The notes beneath the pieces are model-generated. The model was not told the origin of the DNA. It saw only the letters and a list, made by a program, of their open reading frames with translations, and ran no database searches. Shown here one piece after another: positions 32,881 to 41,523 of a stretch of 53,312 bases of DNA. Numbering within the stretch: the stretch's first letter is position 1; each line of letters opens with the position of its first letter. Position numbers and translations under genes: made by a program. Origin of the DNA: Ruminococcaceae bacterium UBA3215 (GTDB lineage Bacteria > Bacillota > Clostridia > Oscillospirales > Ruminococcaceae); contig DEWH01000022.1 in assembly GCA_002363155.1 (NCBI GenBank), positions 57,825 through 111,136 of the forward strand, written 5' to 3'.

Positions 32881-35073
32881 ATGGAATACTATGCACACAA
32901 ATACAGGGACAAGAGACAGACCGTTAAAGAACATCTTGAAAACACGGCATTTCTTGCAGAAAGCAATGCATTGTCTTTTATGAAATCTATGGCGTATGCC
33001 GCCGGATTGCTTCACGACATCGGGAAATACTCAAAAGCGTTTCAGGAACGTCTGAACGGGAGCAGCAAGAAATATGAACATTCATCATGCGGCGCTATTG
33101 AGATATATAATTTCGCAAAAGATCGCGAAGCCGCTGTTCAGATGATCGGTTTCATGCTTGAATACTGCATAGCGGGTCATCATGCAGGGCTTCCGGACGG
33201 CGGAAATAAACGAGATATGCTGAATCCCGAAGAGAATCCAACACTTTACGCAAGACTTGGTCGTTCAGAAAACTATGTCAATAAAAGTGATTACAGCGAC
33301 TATAAAAAAGAGATCAACCTCGATATCCCGGAATGCAAAGAGCTTCTTTCTTTAATTTGCAGTACGGATAATAAGACTGAATTTATAGAGCGATACGCAT
33401 TTTTCACCCGTTATCTTTTCTCATGCCTTACTGATGCGGATTTCCTTGATACAGAGCAATTCTGCAATGAAGATACAGACCGTACCCTTTGTTCGGATAT
33501 GATCTCAGCGGAACATACTTTGAATGACAAACTGGAGCATATGAAAGCGGACACAGACCTCCAAAAAGCAAGGGCACGGCTTCAAAGGCAGGCTTATTCC
33601 GGAATCGATATAAACGATGAAATAAGTATTCTTAATATGCCTACAGGCGGCGGAAAGACACTTTGCAGCCTAAACGCAGCTTTCAAGATGATCTCAGCTT
33701 CCGGCGGCAAATTGAAACGTATTATTTATGTTATTCCGTACACAAGCATAATTGAACAGACTGCGGAAGTATTCAGCGGTATCTTCGGTAACGGGACTGC
33801 TATATTGCAGCATCACTCTAATTATGATTTCGAGCCTTCGGAACAAGAAACGCCGGATGACAACACAGAACAAAAGCTGAAAAAAGCAGCAGAGAATTGG
33901 GATGCTCCGGTGATAATCACCACAAGCGTTCAGTTTTTCGAATCACTCTATCATTATAAAGGTTCAAGATTACGGAAACTTCACAATATAGCTGACAGTG
34001 TTATTGTTTTTGATGAGATACATCTTTTGCCGACAGAACTGCTTCAGCCGTGTCTGCGAGCTGTCGGCTATATTACAAAATATCTTGGTTCAAGGGCTGT
34101 ATTCCTGTCGGCGACCATGCCCAATTACAATGAACTTTTCCAAAAGTATATTCCCGGCTGTACTGTAAAACAGCTTATAACTGACATAACGGATTTTTCG
34201 TATTTCAAGAAATGTGCATATACAGATCTCGGACTGACCGACTATGAGAGTATTGCTGTGAAAGCATCAGCCTATAAACAAGTATTGATTGTTGTTAACA
34301 CAAAAAAGGCAGCGAGAGAGCTTTACTGTATGCTTCCCGGAAATAAATATCACCTTTCTACCTATATGACGCCATTCGACAGATCTCGTATTATAGATTC
34401 AATAAAAAAAGACCTTTTGGCAGAAAAGTCAGTTACGGTCGTTTCAACATCTCTGATCGAAGCCGGAGTGGATCTTGACTTTGAAACCGTATTCAGAGAG
34501 CTTTCAGGACTGGATAACATTTTGCAGGCAGGCGGGCGCTGCAATCGTGAAGGAAAGCGGGAGAGCGGAGCTGTTTACGTTTTCCGGACAGATACGAACA
34601 TAAAAGGCGAACGTCAGAACTGTATGCAGGTGACAAGTGATCTGCTGAAAACATACGATGACATTACATCTCCGGAGTGTGTGGCGGAATACTACCGCAG
34701 AATATTCAAATTAAGCGAAAAGCGGACAGATGAAAACACCATAGCCCAAAACTGCATTGGCGATTATCGTAATATACCATTCCGTACTTATGCAGAGTCG
34801 TTTAAAATGATAAAAGAAGAAAGCGTAGGAATAGTTATCGGAGGGCAAGGAGAAGCAGATGAGCTTATTGAGCGGCTGAAAAACGGTAATCACTCAGTAA
34901 AAAGAAAACTCCAGAAATATACGGTCTCGCTGAAAATGAGCGAATTCTCCGAAGCGGTAAGCAGAGGCGTGATCAGCGATTTCGGTACAGGGGTATTTAT
35001 TCTGACAGAGATGCGTTGTTATGATACAAATACCGGACTTGACATCGGACATAATGATGATATCGTTTATTAA
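32881..35073 (+). CDS. cas3: CRISPR-associated helicase/nuclease Cas3, type I-C
   Basis: The 730-residue effector of type I interference, with an HD nuclease fused to a DEAD-like helicase. The HD domain has H18 and HDIGK at 45-49, then further His (AGHHAG). Helicase motif I is PTGGGKT (254-260), motif II is DEIH (378-381), and motifs V-VI include VSTSLIEAGVDLDFE and QAGGRCNREG. All catalytic residues are intact. I use the ATG at 32881, preceded by GGAAAGGA. It unwinds and degrades the target DNA strand recruited by Cascade. First gene of the cas operon. Confidence 0.95.
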   Translation: MEYYAHKYRDKRQTVKEHLENTAFLAESNALSFMKSMAYAAGLLHDIGKYSKAFQERLNGSSKKYEHSSCGAIEIYNFAKDREAAVQMIGFMLEYCIAGHHAGLPDGGNKRDMLNPEENPTLYARLGRSENYVNKSDYSDYKKEINLDIPECKELLSLICSTDNKTEFIERYAFFTRYLFSCLTDADFLDTEQFCNEDTDRTLCSDMISAEHTLNDKLEHMKADTDLQKARARLQRQAYSGIDINDEISILNMPTGGGKTLCSLNAAFKMISASGGKLKRIIYVIPYTSIIEQTAEVFSGIFGNGTAILQHHSNYDFEPSEQETPDDNTEQKLKKAAENWDAPVIITTSVQFFESLYHYKGSRLRKLHNIADSVIVFDEIHLLPTELLQPCLRAVGYITKYLGSRAVFLSATMPNYNELFQKYIPGCTVKQLITDITDFSYFKKCAYTDLGLTDYESIAVKASAYKQVLIVVNTKKAARELYCMLPGNKYHLSTYMTPFDRSRIIDSIKKDLLAEKSVTVVSTSLIEAGVDLDFETVFRELSGLDNILQAGGRCNREGKRESGAVYVFRTDTNIKGERQNCMQVTSDLLKTYDDITSPECVAEYYRRIFKLSEKRTDENTIAQNCIGDYRNIPFRTYAESFKMIKEESVGIVIGGQGEADELIERLKNGNHSVKRKLQKYTVSLKMSEFSEAVSRGVISDFGTGVFILTEMRCYDTNTGLDIGHNDDIVY

Positions 35074-35150
35074 ATATTACTATTATGTGGGTTAAAAAAT
35101 GGGCTTCAATATTGTTGCATTCAAATAAAATAAGTAGGGAAGTGAAAAAC

Positions 35151-35870
35151 ATGAGCTATGGATTTAAAATAATTGTTGAAGGGGACTATGCACTGTTCAC
35201 CAGACCGGAAATGAAGGTCGAACGCGTGTCTTATGATGTGCCGACAATATCAGCACTGGAGGGTATGCTGAAAAGCGTATATTGGAAACCGGCTGTAAGA
35301 TATGTGATAGATGAGATCGTGGTATTCAACCCCATACGATTCATCAACATACGGCGCAACGAAGTTAAAAGCAAAATACCACTGTCTGCCGTAAGATCAC
35401 AGATGAACGGTACCGGCAAAGCGGAGATCTTCTCCTCGGAGGAACGAAGTCAGCGTGCAGGAATGATACTGCGCGATGTAAAGTACGGAGTATCGTTCCA
35501 TTTCGAGCTTACGGGATTAAAAAGCGAACATGATGATGAATGTGAAGAAAAACACTATAATATCATGCTGCGCAGGCTGAAAAACGGGCAGTTCTTCCGC
35601 CAGCCGTGCCTTGGATGCAGAGAATTTGCGGTAAAAAAACTTGAACTTGTCGATGAATTCAGGCTTGATGAGGTATCCGAAACGCTGAAAGGCGATATAG
35701 ATCTCGGATATATGCTGTACGGGCTTAAATTTGAGGACGGGGGTAAACCTGTAAACGGCGACTGGAGTTCTCCGAAATTCTCCGATAAAGCCGATGCCAT
35801 GTATTACCGTCCGCACATGATAGATGGCGTCATCGACGTCGGGAAGTACAGGGAGGCGATGATATGCTGA
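35151..35870 (+). CDS. cas5: Cas5c, type I-C crRNA-processing endonuclease
   Basis: A 239-residue Cas5d/Cas5c RAMP protein. In type I-C it replaces Cas6: it cuts the repeat hairpin and stays on the 5' handle of the crRNA in Cascade. Family features are FKIIVEGDYALFTRPEMKVE (residues 5-24), SYDVPTISALEGMLKSVYWK (about 27-46), the central FINIRRNE and a glycine-rich loop with FRQPCLGCREF (about 156-166). GGGAAG precedes the ATG at 35151. Its end overlaps the cas8c start by seven bases. Confidence 0.92.
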   Translation: MSYGFKIIVEGDYALFTRPEMKVERVSYDVPTISALEGMLKSVYWKPAVRYVIDEIVVFNPIRFINIRRNEVKSKIPLSAVRSQMNGTGKAEIFSSEERSQRAGMILRDVKYGVSFHFELTGLKSEHDDECEEKHYNIMLRRLKNGQFFRQPCLGCREFAVKKLELVDEFRLDEVSETLKGDIDLGYMLYGLKFEDGGKPVNGDWSSPKFSDKADAMYYRPHMIDGVIDVGKYREAMIC

Positions 35871-37681
35871 TAAACGCTCTGTGCGAATACGCAGATAAAA
35901 GCGCGGCGAGCGGTGATGCAGGCGTTCCCGAAGGTTTTTCGGAGCAGAAAGTACATTTCAGAGTCATTTTGTCTGCCGATGGTGACATGACCGGTATTCT
36001 GGATATAAGATACGAAAATGAAGTTCCTCAGAAAAACGGAAAAATCAAGATCATCAGAGAGCCGGAAAAAGCTGTTCTGCCAGCACGCACACAAAAGACT
36101 ACGATAGACCCCAATATAATAGAACACAGACCGCTGTATATTTTCGGATTGAATTATGAGAACAACACCTTTACGCCGGATGATAAGACCAATAAAGCAC
36201 GGAAATCTCATGACGCTTTTGTTAAGCATGAGCTGGAGTTCTTTGAAGATATCGACTCTGAGTTGTGCAATGCCTATCGGGCTTTCCTTGAAAAATGGAT
36301 ACCTGAGAATGAAGTCGATAATAGTGTTCTGAAACAGCTCGGCGCCGACTATAAAACTTCATATTTCACATTTGGTTTCGCAGACGGCAGGAAGCTTGAA
36401 GAAGACGAGGCGTTTCTGAAAAAATACAGCGAGTATCTTACCGGTCAAAAGGAGGAAAAAGCACCGGTTCCGGATAATGAGGTCGTTTGTGCGATCACCG
36501 GCGAAAAAGGCATACCCGCGATGATACATGACAAGATCAAATTTCCCGGCGGACTGTCAAGCGGCTGTGTGCTTGTAGGCATGAAGGAATCCGCTTACGA
36601 ATCCTATGGTAAGACCCAATCCTTCAACAGCAACATATCCGAAGCTGCGATGAAAAAATACACCGCTACGCTCAATAAGCTTCTCGCGGACAGCAATCAC
36701 CGTGTCATGATCAACGATCTTGTAATCATGTATTTTGCTATGAAGAAGGACGACACCGCCGAGTGCGATTTTATGACATCTATGCTTTCGGGGGCATTAG
36801 GAAACGAAGACAAGGAAACAGAAGCCGCTCTGTCAGAAGCAGGAAAATTTGCTGCAAGCGGACGGCATTATAATATGGGTGAACCGGACAAGAATGTTAT
36901 GTTTTATGTAGTCGGAATGACTCCGAACAGCTCGCGGATATGCCAGAAATTCCTGTATCGAGACAGATTTGGTGTTATTGCAGATAACCTTGAACAGCAT
37001 CAGAAAGACCTGCGTATTTCCGAGGAGCAGAAAAAACAGATCAGCTTCTCGTGGATAGCGAAAGAACTTGTATCACCAAAATCTTCTGATAAGAACATAC
37101 CACCGCCGCTGATGTCAGCAATAATGCTTGCGGCGCTGAACGGCAGCGAATACCCGCGTGATCTGCTTGAAACGGTCATTCGGAGAGTAAAGACCGACAG
37201 TGATGAGGAAAAAAACTCATTTATCAAGCTGAACGATACACGCGCAGGGATCATAAAAGCCTGTTTAAACCGAAAAACACGCATAAGAGAAAACAAGGAG
37301 GAATTCACGATGTCACTGAACACCGAAAACAAAGACCCCGCGTATTTATGCGGAAGACTGTTTGCTGTGTATGAGAAGATACAGCAGGATGCGTCCGGCG
37401 GAGGACTTAACAGGACGATAAAAGACGCTTATTACTCGTCTGCATGCTCAACTCCCTCAATAATAATGCCAAAGCTCGATAAACTCTCACAAAATCACAT
37501 AAGAAAACTCACGGACGGCGCTAAAGTATATTACAGCAAGCTGATAAGTGAGATAATGGACAAGCTTGAGGGAAAGTTCCCGAGGACTATGACACTTGAT
37601 GATCAGGGCAGTTTTATAATCGGCTATTATCAGCAGAACAAGGCTCTTTATACACCTAAAAATGACGGAAAGGAAGAATAA
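35864..37681 (+). CDS. cas8c: Cas8c (Csd1), large subunit of type I-C Cascade
   Basis: A 605-residue Csd1-family protein that recognises the PAM and opens the target. Landmarks are YENNTFTPDDKTNKARKSHD (about 104-123), the Cys/His-poor CAITGEKGIPAMIHDKIK segment (about 206-223), FNSNISEAAMKKYTA, and TPNSSRICQKFLYRDRFG (about 348-365). It overlaps cas5 by seven bases and precedes cas7 by three. The last 123 residues can also be made separately as Cas11c from an internal start (37310). The gene is full length. Confidence 0.93.
   Translation: MLINALCEYADKSAASGDAGVPEGFSEQKVHFRVILSADGDMTGILDIRYENEVPQKNGKIKIIREPEKAVLPARTQKTTIDPNIIEHRPLYIFGLNYENNTFTPDDKTNKARKSHDAFVKHELEFFEDIDSELCNAYRAFLEKWIPENEVDNSVLKQLGADYKTSYFTFGFADGRKLEEDEAFLKKYSEYLTGQKEEKAPVPDNEVVCAITGEKGIPAMIHDKIKFPGGLSSGCVLVGMKESAYESYGKTQSFNSNISEAAMKKYTATLNKLLADSNHRVMINDLVIMYFAMKKDDTAECDFMTSMLSGALGNEDKETEAALSEAGKFAASGRHYNMGEPDKNVMFYVVGMTPNSSRICQKFLYRDRFGVIADNLEQHQKDLRISEEQKKQISFSWIAKELVSPKSSDKNIPPPLMSAIMLAALNGSEYPRDLLETVIRRVKTDSDEEKNSFIKLNDTRAGIIKACLNRKTRIRENKEEFTMSLNTENKDPAYLCGRLFAVYEKIQQDASGGGLNRTIKDAYYSSACSTPSIIMPKLDKLSQNHIRKLTDGAKVYYSKLISEIMDKLEGKFPRTMTLDDQGSFIIGYYQQNKALYTPKNDGKEE
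37310..37681 (+). CDS. cas11: Cas11c small subunit from internal start inside cas8c
   Basis: In frame with cas8c, at its codon 483, an ATG is preceded at eight bases by a full AAGGAGG (37295-37301), better than the ribosome site of cas8c itself. Translation from it gives a 123-residue helical protein beginning MSLNTENKDPAYLCGR. In type I-C systems the small subunit that lines the Cascade belly is known to come from such internal initiation. The match in size, position and signal makes this call likely, although it rests on sequence alone. Confidence 0.8.
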   Translation: MSLNTENKDPAYLCGRLFAVYEKIQQDASGGGLNRTIKDAYYSSACSTPSIIMPKLDKLSQNHIRKLTDGAKVYYSKLISEIMDKLEGKFPRTMTLDDQGSFIIGYYQQNKALYTPKNDGKEE

Positions 37682-37684
37682 AAA

Positions 37685-38551
37685 ATGAGTGAAGTAATCA
37701 ACAACAGATATGAGTTCGTAATGCTTTTTGATGTGGAAAACGGAAATCCGAACGGCGATCCCGATGCGGGAAATATGCCGAGAACTGATCCCGAAACTTC
37801 CTACGGTATAGTTACAGATGTGTGTCTGAAGCGCAAGATACGCAACTATACCGAACTTGTCAAGGAGGGTGAGGCAGGCTACAATATTCTGATAAAAGCC
37901 GATAAAGCACTTAACACCAAGTTTACAGAGGCTTATGATGCTCTCGGTCAGGCAAAGGGTCAGAAAGGAAAAAACAGCGACGATGTACAAAAAGCCCGTG
38001 ACTATATATGCGCGAATTACTTTGATGTGCGTGCCTTTGGCGCAGTGATGAGTACAGGCGACGATCCCTGCGGAATTGTGAGAGGACCCGTTCAGATAGG
38101 ATTTGCAAGAAGCGTTGACCCTGTGTTCCCGCAGAATATAACCGTAACAAGACAAGCCGTGACTTCCGAGAAGGATTTTGAGAACAAGAAAACCGAAATG
38201 GGCAAGAAGAGCTTCATTCCCTATGGACTATACAGAGCAGAGGGATATATCTCAGCTTCTCTTGCAAAGAAAGTGACCGGTTTCAATGAGGACGATCTTG
38301 AATTTCTCTGGACTGCGATAATAAATATGTTTGAGGACGACCACAGCGCAGCACGAGGCAAGATGTGCATGAGAAAGCTGTATGTGTTCAGGCACTCTTC
38401 CCCGCTCGGAAATGCTCCGTCACATATTCTTTTTGACAAAATAACAGTAAAACGTAAGCCGGATATCAGCGCTGCAAGATGTTTTGGTGATTATGAGATT
38501 GACATAGATAAAAATATACCGGACGGCGTGGAATTTATTGAGAAGATATGA
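37685..38551 (+). CDS. cas7: Cas7c (Csd2), backbone subunit of type I-C Cascade
   Basis: A 288-residue Csd2-type RAMP that polymerises along the crRNA spacer. Features are the opening RYEFVMLFDVENGNPNGDPD (residues 8-27), DVRAFGAVMSTGDDPCGIVRGPVQ (about 114-137), the FARSVDPVFPQNITVTRQAV segment, and YGLYRAEGYISASLA. AGGAAG precedes the ATG, three bases after cas8c. Its stop overlaps the ATG of the cas4 remnant (ATGA), the typical coupling in this operon, which shows where cas4-cas1-cas2 used to continue. Confidence 0.94.
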   Translation: MSEVINNRYEFVMLFDVENGNPNGDPDAGNMPRTDPETSYGIVTDVCLKRKIRNYTELVKEGEAGYNILIKADKALNTKFTEAYDALGQAKGQKGKNSDDVQKARDYICANYFDVRAFGAVMSTGDDPCGIVRGPVQIGFARSVDPVFPQNITVTRQAVTSEKDFENKKTEMGKKSFIPYGLYRAEGYISASLAKKVTGFNEDDLEFLWTAIINMFEDDHSAARGKMCMRKLYVFRHSSPLGNAPSHILFDKITVKRKPDISAARCFGDYEIDIDKNIPDGVEFIEKI

Positions 38552-38611
38552 ATGACGACACTATAAATATCCGCGATATACAGCACTATCTGGAAATGTT
38601 CGACAATGAGG
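38548..38611 (+). pseudogene. cas4: 5' remnant of cas4 fused to a partial spacer
   Basis: An ATG overlapping the cas7 stop (ATGA) opens a frame reading MNDDTINIRDIQHYL, which resembles the Cas4 start (I-x-x-IQHYL, normally followed by (F/Y)CP and a Cys of the iron-sulphur cluster). The match stops after codon 15 (38592). About 19 bases of non-Cas4 sequence follow, then the first CRISPR repeat; the frame ends inside that repeat (TGA at 38638-38640). I infer a deletion from codon 16 of cas4 into a spacer, removing cas4, cas1, cas2 and the leader. Confidence 0.75.
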
Positions 38612-39761
38612 GTCGCACCCCACGCGGGTGCGTGAGTTGAAATAATAGTTATCGTTATATTGACGATATGGCAAGATGTCGCACCCCACGCGGGTGCGTG
38701 AGTTGAAATGAAATATTTTGGAAAGCACGCCACGACGGCAAGACAGGTCGCACCCCACGCGGGTGCGTGAGTTGAAATGTTGACCGCTTGACGCGTTTCA
38801 AAACGCAGTACAGTCGCACCCCACGCGGGTGCGTGAGTTGAAATGACGCACATATAGTGCGATACAGGACACCGACGGTCGCACCCCACGCGGGTGCGTG
38901 AGTTGAAATATACGTTTCCCTCGTTCGGGGTGTCGTGGACAACGGTCGCACCCCACGCGGGTGCGTGAGTTGAAATCTCGTCGAACAGCACCGGGAAGCC
39001 GAAACGGAATCAGGTCGCACCCCACGCGGGTGCGTGAGTTGAAATGACGCACATATAGTGCGGTACAGGACACCGACGGTCGCACCCCACGCGGGTGCGT
39101 GAGTTGAAATGTAACAGGATTTCCGCTATTTTCTGTAGGTACACTATGTCGCACCCCACGCGGGTGCGTGAGTTGAAATTGCAGTCAACCGGATAATATA
39201 CGCACCGCCGAACGTCGCACCCCACGCGGGTGCGTGAGTTGAAATGAAAATAGGCTCGCGGAAGCGACCGCGCCTGTCGGTCGCACCCCACGCGGGTGCG
39301 TGAGTTGAAATCCGCGTATATCGACCTGCTCCGGTCGATGTACGGGTCGCACCCCACGCGGGTGCGTGAGTTGAAATAAGTTCTGCCTGGAAGATATCCA
39401 GCAGCAGTTCAAGTCGCACCCCACGCGGGTGCGTGAGTTGAAATATTATGCTGCTCACGCTTCACACGCTCCGATAGCGTCGCACCCCACGCGGGTGCGT
39501 GAGTTGAAATTTCCTGCCGACTTTGTCGCTGACCGCGCCGGGCGGTCGCACCCCACGCGGGTGCGTGAGTTGAAATGAACCAATCCGTCCACAGACTGTC
39601 GAGCTTCCGGTCGCACCCCACGCTGGTGCGTGAGTTGAAATCTGTTGCTTCCGCGTAACGGAGATCGGAGATACCGTCGCACCCCACGCGGGTGCGTGAG
39701 TTGAAATGCCAACAGTGACGCGGTATGGACATCATATCTGCACGTCGCGCCCCACGCGGGT
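38612..39761 (+). CRISPR. Type I-C CRISPR array: 17 full repeats, one partial, 17 spacers
   Basis: The 32-base repeat begins GTCGCACCCC and ends GTGAGTTGAAAT, with a CGCACCC/GGGTGCG stem, as in type I-C. Full copies start at 38612, 38678, 38747, 38813, 38878, 38945, 39014, 39079, 39148, 39214, 39280, 39346, 39413, 39479, 39545, 39610 and 39676; an 18-base degenerate copy begins at 39744. Spacers are 33-37 bases. The repeat at 39610 has one substitution. Degeneration at the right and conserved repeats at the left put the trailer on the right and the leader side toward cas7, but no leader is present. Spacers 4 and 7 differ by one base. Confidence 0.97.
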
Positions 39762-39765
39762 ATGA

Positions 39766-39807
39766 AAAAATGCTCCGCTTGATGTACACCACAAGCAGGG
39801 CATTTTT
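39766..39807. terminator. Bidirectional terminator between the array and the AlbA_2 gene
   Basis: AAAAATGC-t-C-c-GCTTG (39766-39781) pairs with CAAGC-a-G-g-GCATTTTT (39792-39807). It lies four bases after the last repeat fragment and 9 bases after the converging gene, so it can stop both the array transcript and the regulator transcript. Confidence 0.75.
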
Positions 39808-39816
39808 CAATATGAT

Positions 39817-41289
39817 CTATCCAACAATTATTTTAACAGTATTCCCCTTATCCACAACTTTCTTCACCTTCCCCGCAACGATCATCTCGTCAACCGTCTG
39901 CGAGAGCTTCTTGGTAATGCCTTTGTACCCCATTGCCGCCGCAAGTTCGGTAAGCAGCAGCGGCTTATCTTTCAGCGCCGTGAGGATCTTTTCCTCGTAG
40001 GCGCGTTTTTTATCGGACTTTTTGTCAGAACCGATAAAATAGCTGTGAACGGGAATGGTAACGGACAGGAAGCCTCGGTTGTCGTCCATTTCAAACTGCG
40101 GCAGACCGGAACCGTTCTCATTCAACGCCTTTATCGCATTAGGAAAACCGGTGTTCCTGCCCTCGATGAGTTTAAGTTCCTTGAGAAAATCGCCTATTCT
40201 GCGGTTGCGGTAAACACGCGCACGGATATTGTAGGTGGCAATGCTCTCGTCTGAAATGCTGCGGTCGAAGCCCGGAAAGCTGGTTATCTCGATACCTTCC
40301 GGCATTATCCGCACTGTTATCGGCTCGTTTATCTGGTAGGAGCGGTGATAGACTGCGTTCGACAGTATCTCTTCGATCGCCGCGAACGGATAGTTAAAAA
40401 TTTTGACAGCCTCTGCCTTGTTCTTGTCCTTTATTGTGACCTCTTTTATTGTGTAGTTGCGAATATATGCGAGCGCATCTCGGAGCTGGCGCTGTATCGG
40501 TCCGGTGAACACCTTTTCGGTCATGTTGGTACCGGTAGGGTCGGGAATATCGACTACTTCTATCCTCGCGTATCTGAAATACTTTTCGGGCTGCTCGGAA
40601 AACATCAGTATGCCCACATTCAGCGGTTTAAGCCTTTCGGGAGGTCCCGAAACGAGCTGCATATCCTTCGCGAGCTCCAGCGCGTCCATTTTCAGAGAAC
40701 GCTCATAAAGCGAGCTGCCGATCTCTTTCAAGTGGCTTCTCATGAGCCCTATGTCGAGTTCGGACACTTCCGCCGCAAGATTGGGTCTGTCGTCGAACGG
40801 AATGTCGGTCGAGATGTAGAAAAGTTCCTTCTCCTCGTCGGGCGAAGCAACTATCGTGCTGCTGAACTTGCGGATATAGTAGTATTTCGTGGATCTCTTA
40901 GCTTCTTTGCCGTAAACGTCGAGCGAAGCCTTGTACGGACGCCCGTAGCCGCCGCTCACCCATATCACAATGACATAAACGCCTTCGTAAAGCACCGGCT
41001 CCACAACAGGGTCGTAAAGCGGCTCAATACAGCGGCAGTATCCGACAAGTTCCTTCAAAATGCAGTCAATGCGGTTCTGCTCAATGCCTTTTATCGGGAA
41101 TACCGGTGAGCCGTCCTTTTCTTCAACGCCGAGGACGATGTACCCGCCGCCGAGATTGTCTATGTCGTTTGCAAACGCGCAGATCGTGTGAATGACCGCG
41201 CTCGGGTTAAAGTCGCTCTTGAACTCTATGCGCGTGGATTCAACTACCCTGCTGTTTATCAGATCATCAATGTTTACCGGAATTGCCAT
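39817..41289 (-). CDS. AlbA_2/Schlafen-type putative DNA-binding regulator with ATPase-like domain
   Basis: A 490-residue protein of the COG2865 type. The N-terminal AlbA_2 (Schlafen AAA_4) domain (about 1-130) shows ESTRIEFKSDF and ICAFANDIDNLGGGYIVLGV. A GHKL/HATPase_c-like domain lies in the middle (about 290-410; AAIEEILSNAVYHRSYQ, then EGRNTGFPNAIKAL), and a winged-helix tail ends the protein (about 430-490). Such proteins are annotated as transcriptional regulators and are common in islands. I choose the second of two close ATGs (41289), seven bases from AGGGGG. A perfect promoter with a TTCGAC/GTCGAA operator precedes it. Its promoter and first 16 codons are duplicated at 42.7 kb. Confidence 0.85.
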   Translation of the reverse strand: MAIPVNIDDLINSRVVESTRIEFKSDFNPSAVIHTICAFANDIDNLGGGYIVLGVEEKDGSPVFPIKGIEQNRIDCILKELVGYCRCIEPLYDPVVEPVLYEGVYVIVIWVSGGYGRPYKASLDVYGKEAKRSTKYYYIRKFSSTIVASPDEEKELFYISTDIPFDDRPNLAAEVSELDIGLMRSHLKEIGSSLYERSLKMDALELAKDMQLVSGPPERLKPLNVGILMFSEQPEKYFRYARIEVVDIPDPTGTNMTEKVFTGPIQRQLRDALAYIRNYTIKEVTIKDKNKAEAVKIFNYPFAAIEEILSNAVYHRSYQINEPITVRIMPEGIEITSFPGFDRSISDESIATYNIRARVYRNRRIGDFLKELKLIEGRNTGFPNAIKALNENGSGLPQFEMDDNRGFLSVTIPVHSYFIGSDKKSDKKRAYEEKILTALKDKPLLLTELAAAMGYKGITKKLSQTVDEMIVAGKVKKVVDKGNTVKIIVG

Positions 41290-41311
41290 AGCCATGCCCC
41301 CTCTCGATATT

Positions 41312-41364
41312 ATTATACAGCTGCTCGATATTTTTGTCAAGCCGTTCGACGGAATTATGTCGAA
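41312..41364 (-). promoter_or_regulatory. Perfect promoter and inverted-repeat operator of the AlbA_2 gene
   Basis: Minus strand: TTGACA (41340-41335), a 17-base spacer and TATAAT (41317-41312), both exact. Four bases upstream lies TTCGAC-8-GTCGAA (41345-41364), with further GTCGA copies out to 41395. The same promoter with variant TTCGA sites occurs at 42745-42840. Autoregulation is inferred. Confidence 0.75.
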
Positions 41365-41468
41365 CATATCGACAAAAATTGATCTTATTTCGTCGAATAA
41401 CGACAAGCCCCGCGCGGAAAGCATTATTACCGATCATGACACAAAAACGACCAGATAATCAAAAGTCG

Positions 41469-41497
41469 TTGAAATAAATACTCCGCTGTGATATAAT
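41469..41497 (+). promoter_or_regulatory. Promoter of the LytTR-DUF3021 pair
   Basis: TTGAAA (41469-41474), a 17-base spacer and a perfect TATAAT (41492-41497), 26 bases before the LytTR start. Confidence 0.7.
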
Positions 41498-41523
41498 GCA
41501 ATCAATGAAGGTGAGGTGAGATA

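Noticed and set aside
38644..39743. Spacers matching sequences inside this window
   Set aside because: By eye I found no match outside the array; a proper search against the whole genome and phage collections is needed.
38491..39810. Overlapping minus-strand frames with repeated THAPAWGAT, NSRTRVGCD and LTHPRGVR motifs
   Set aside because: They are translations of the CRISPR repeat and spacers in three frames, not proteins.
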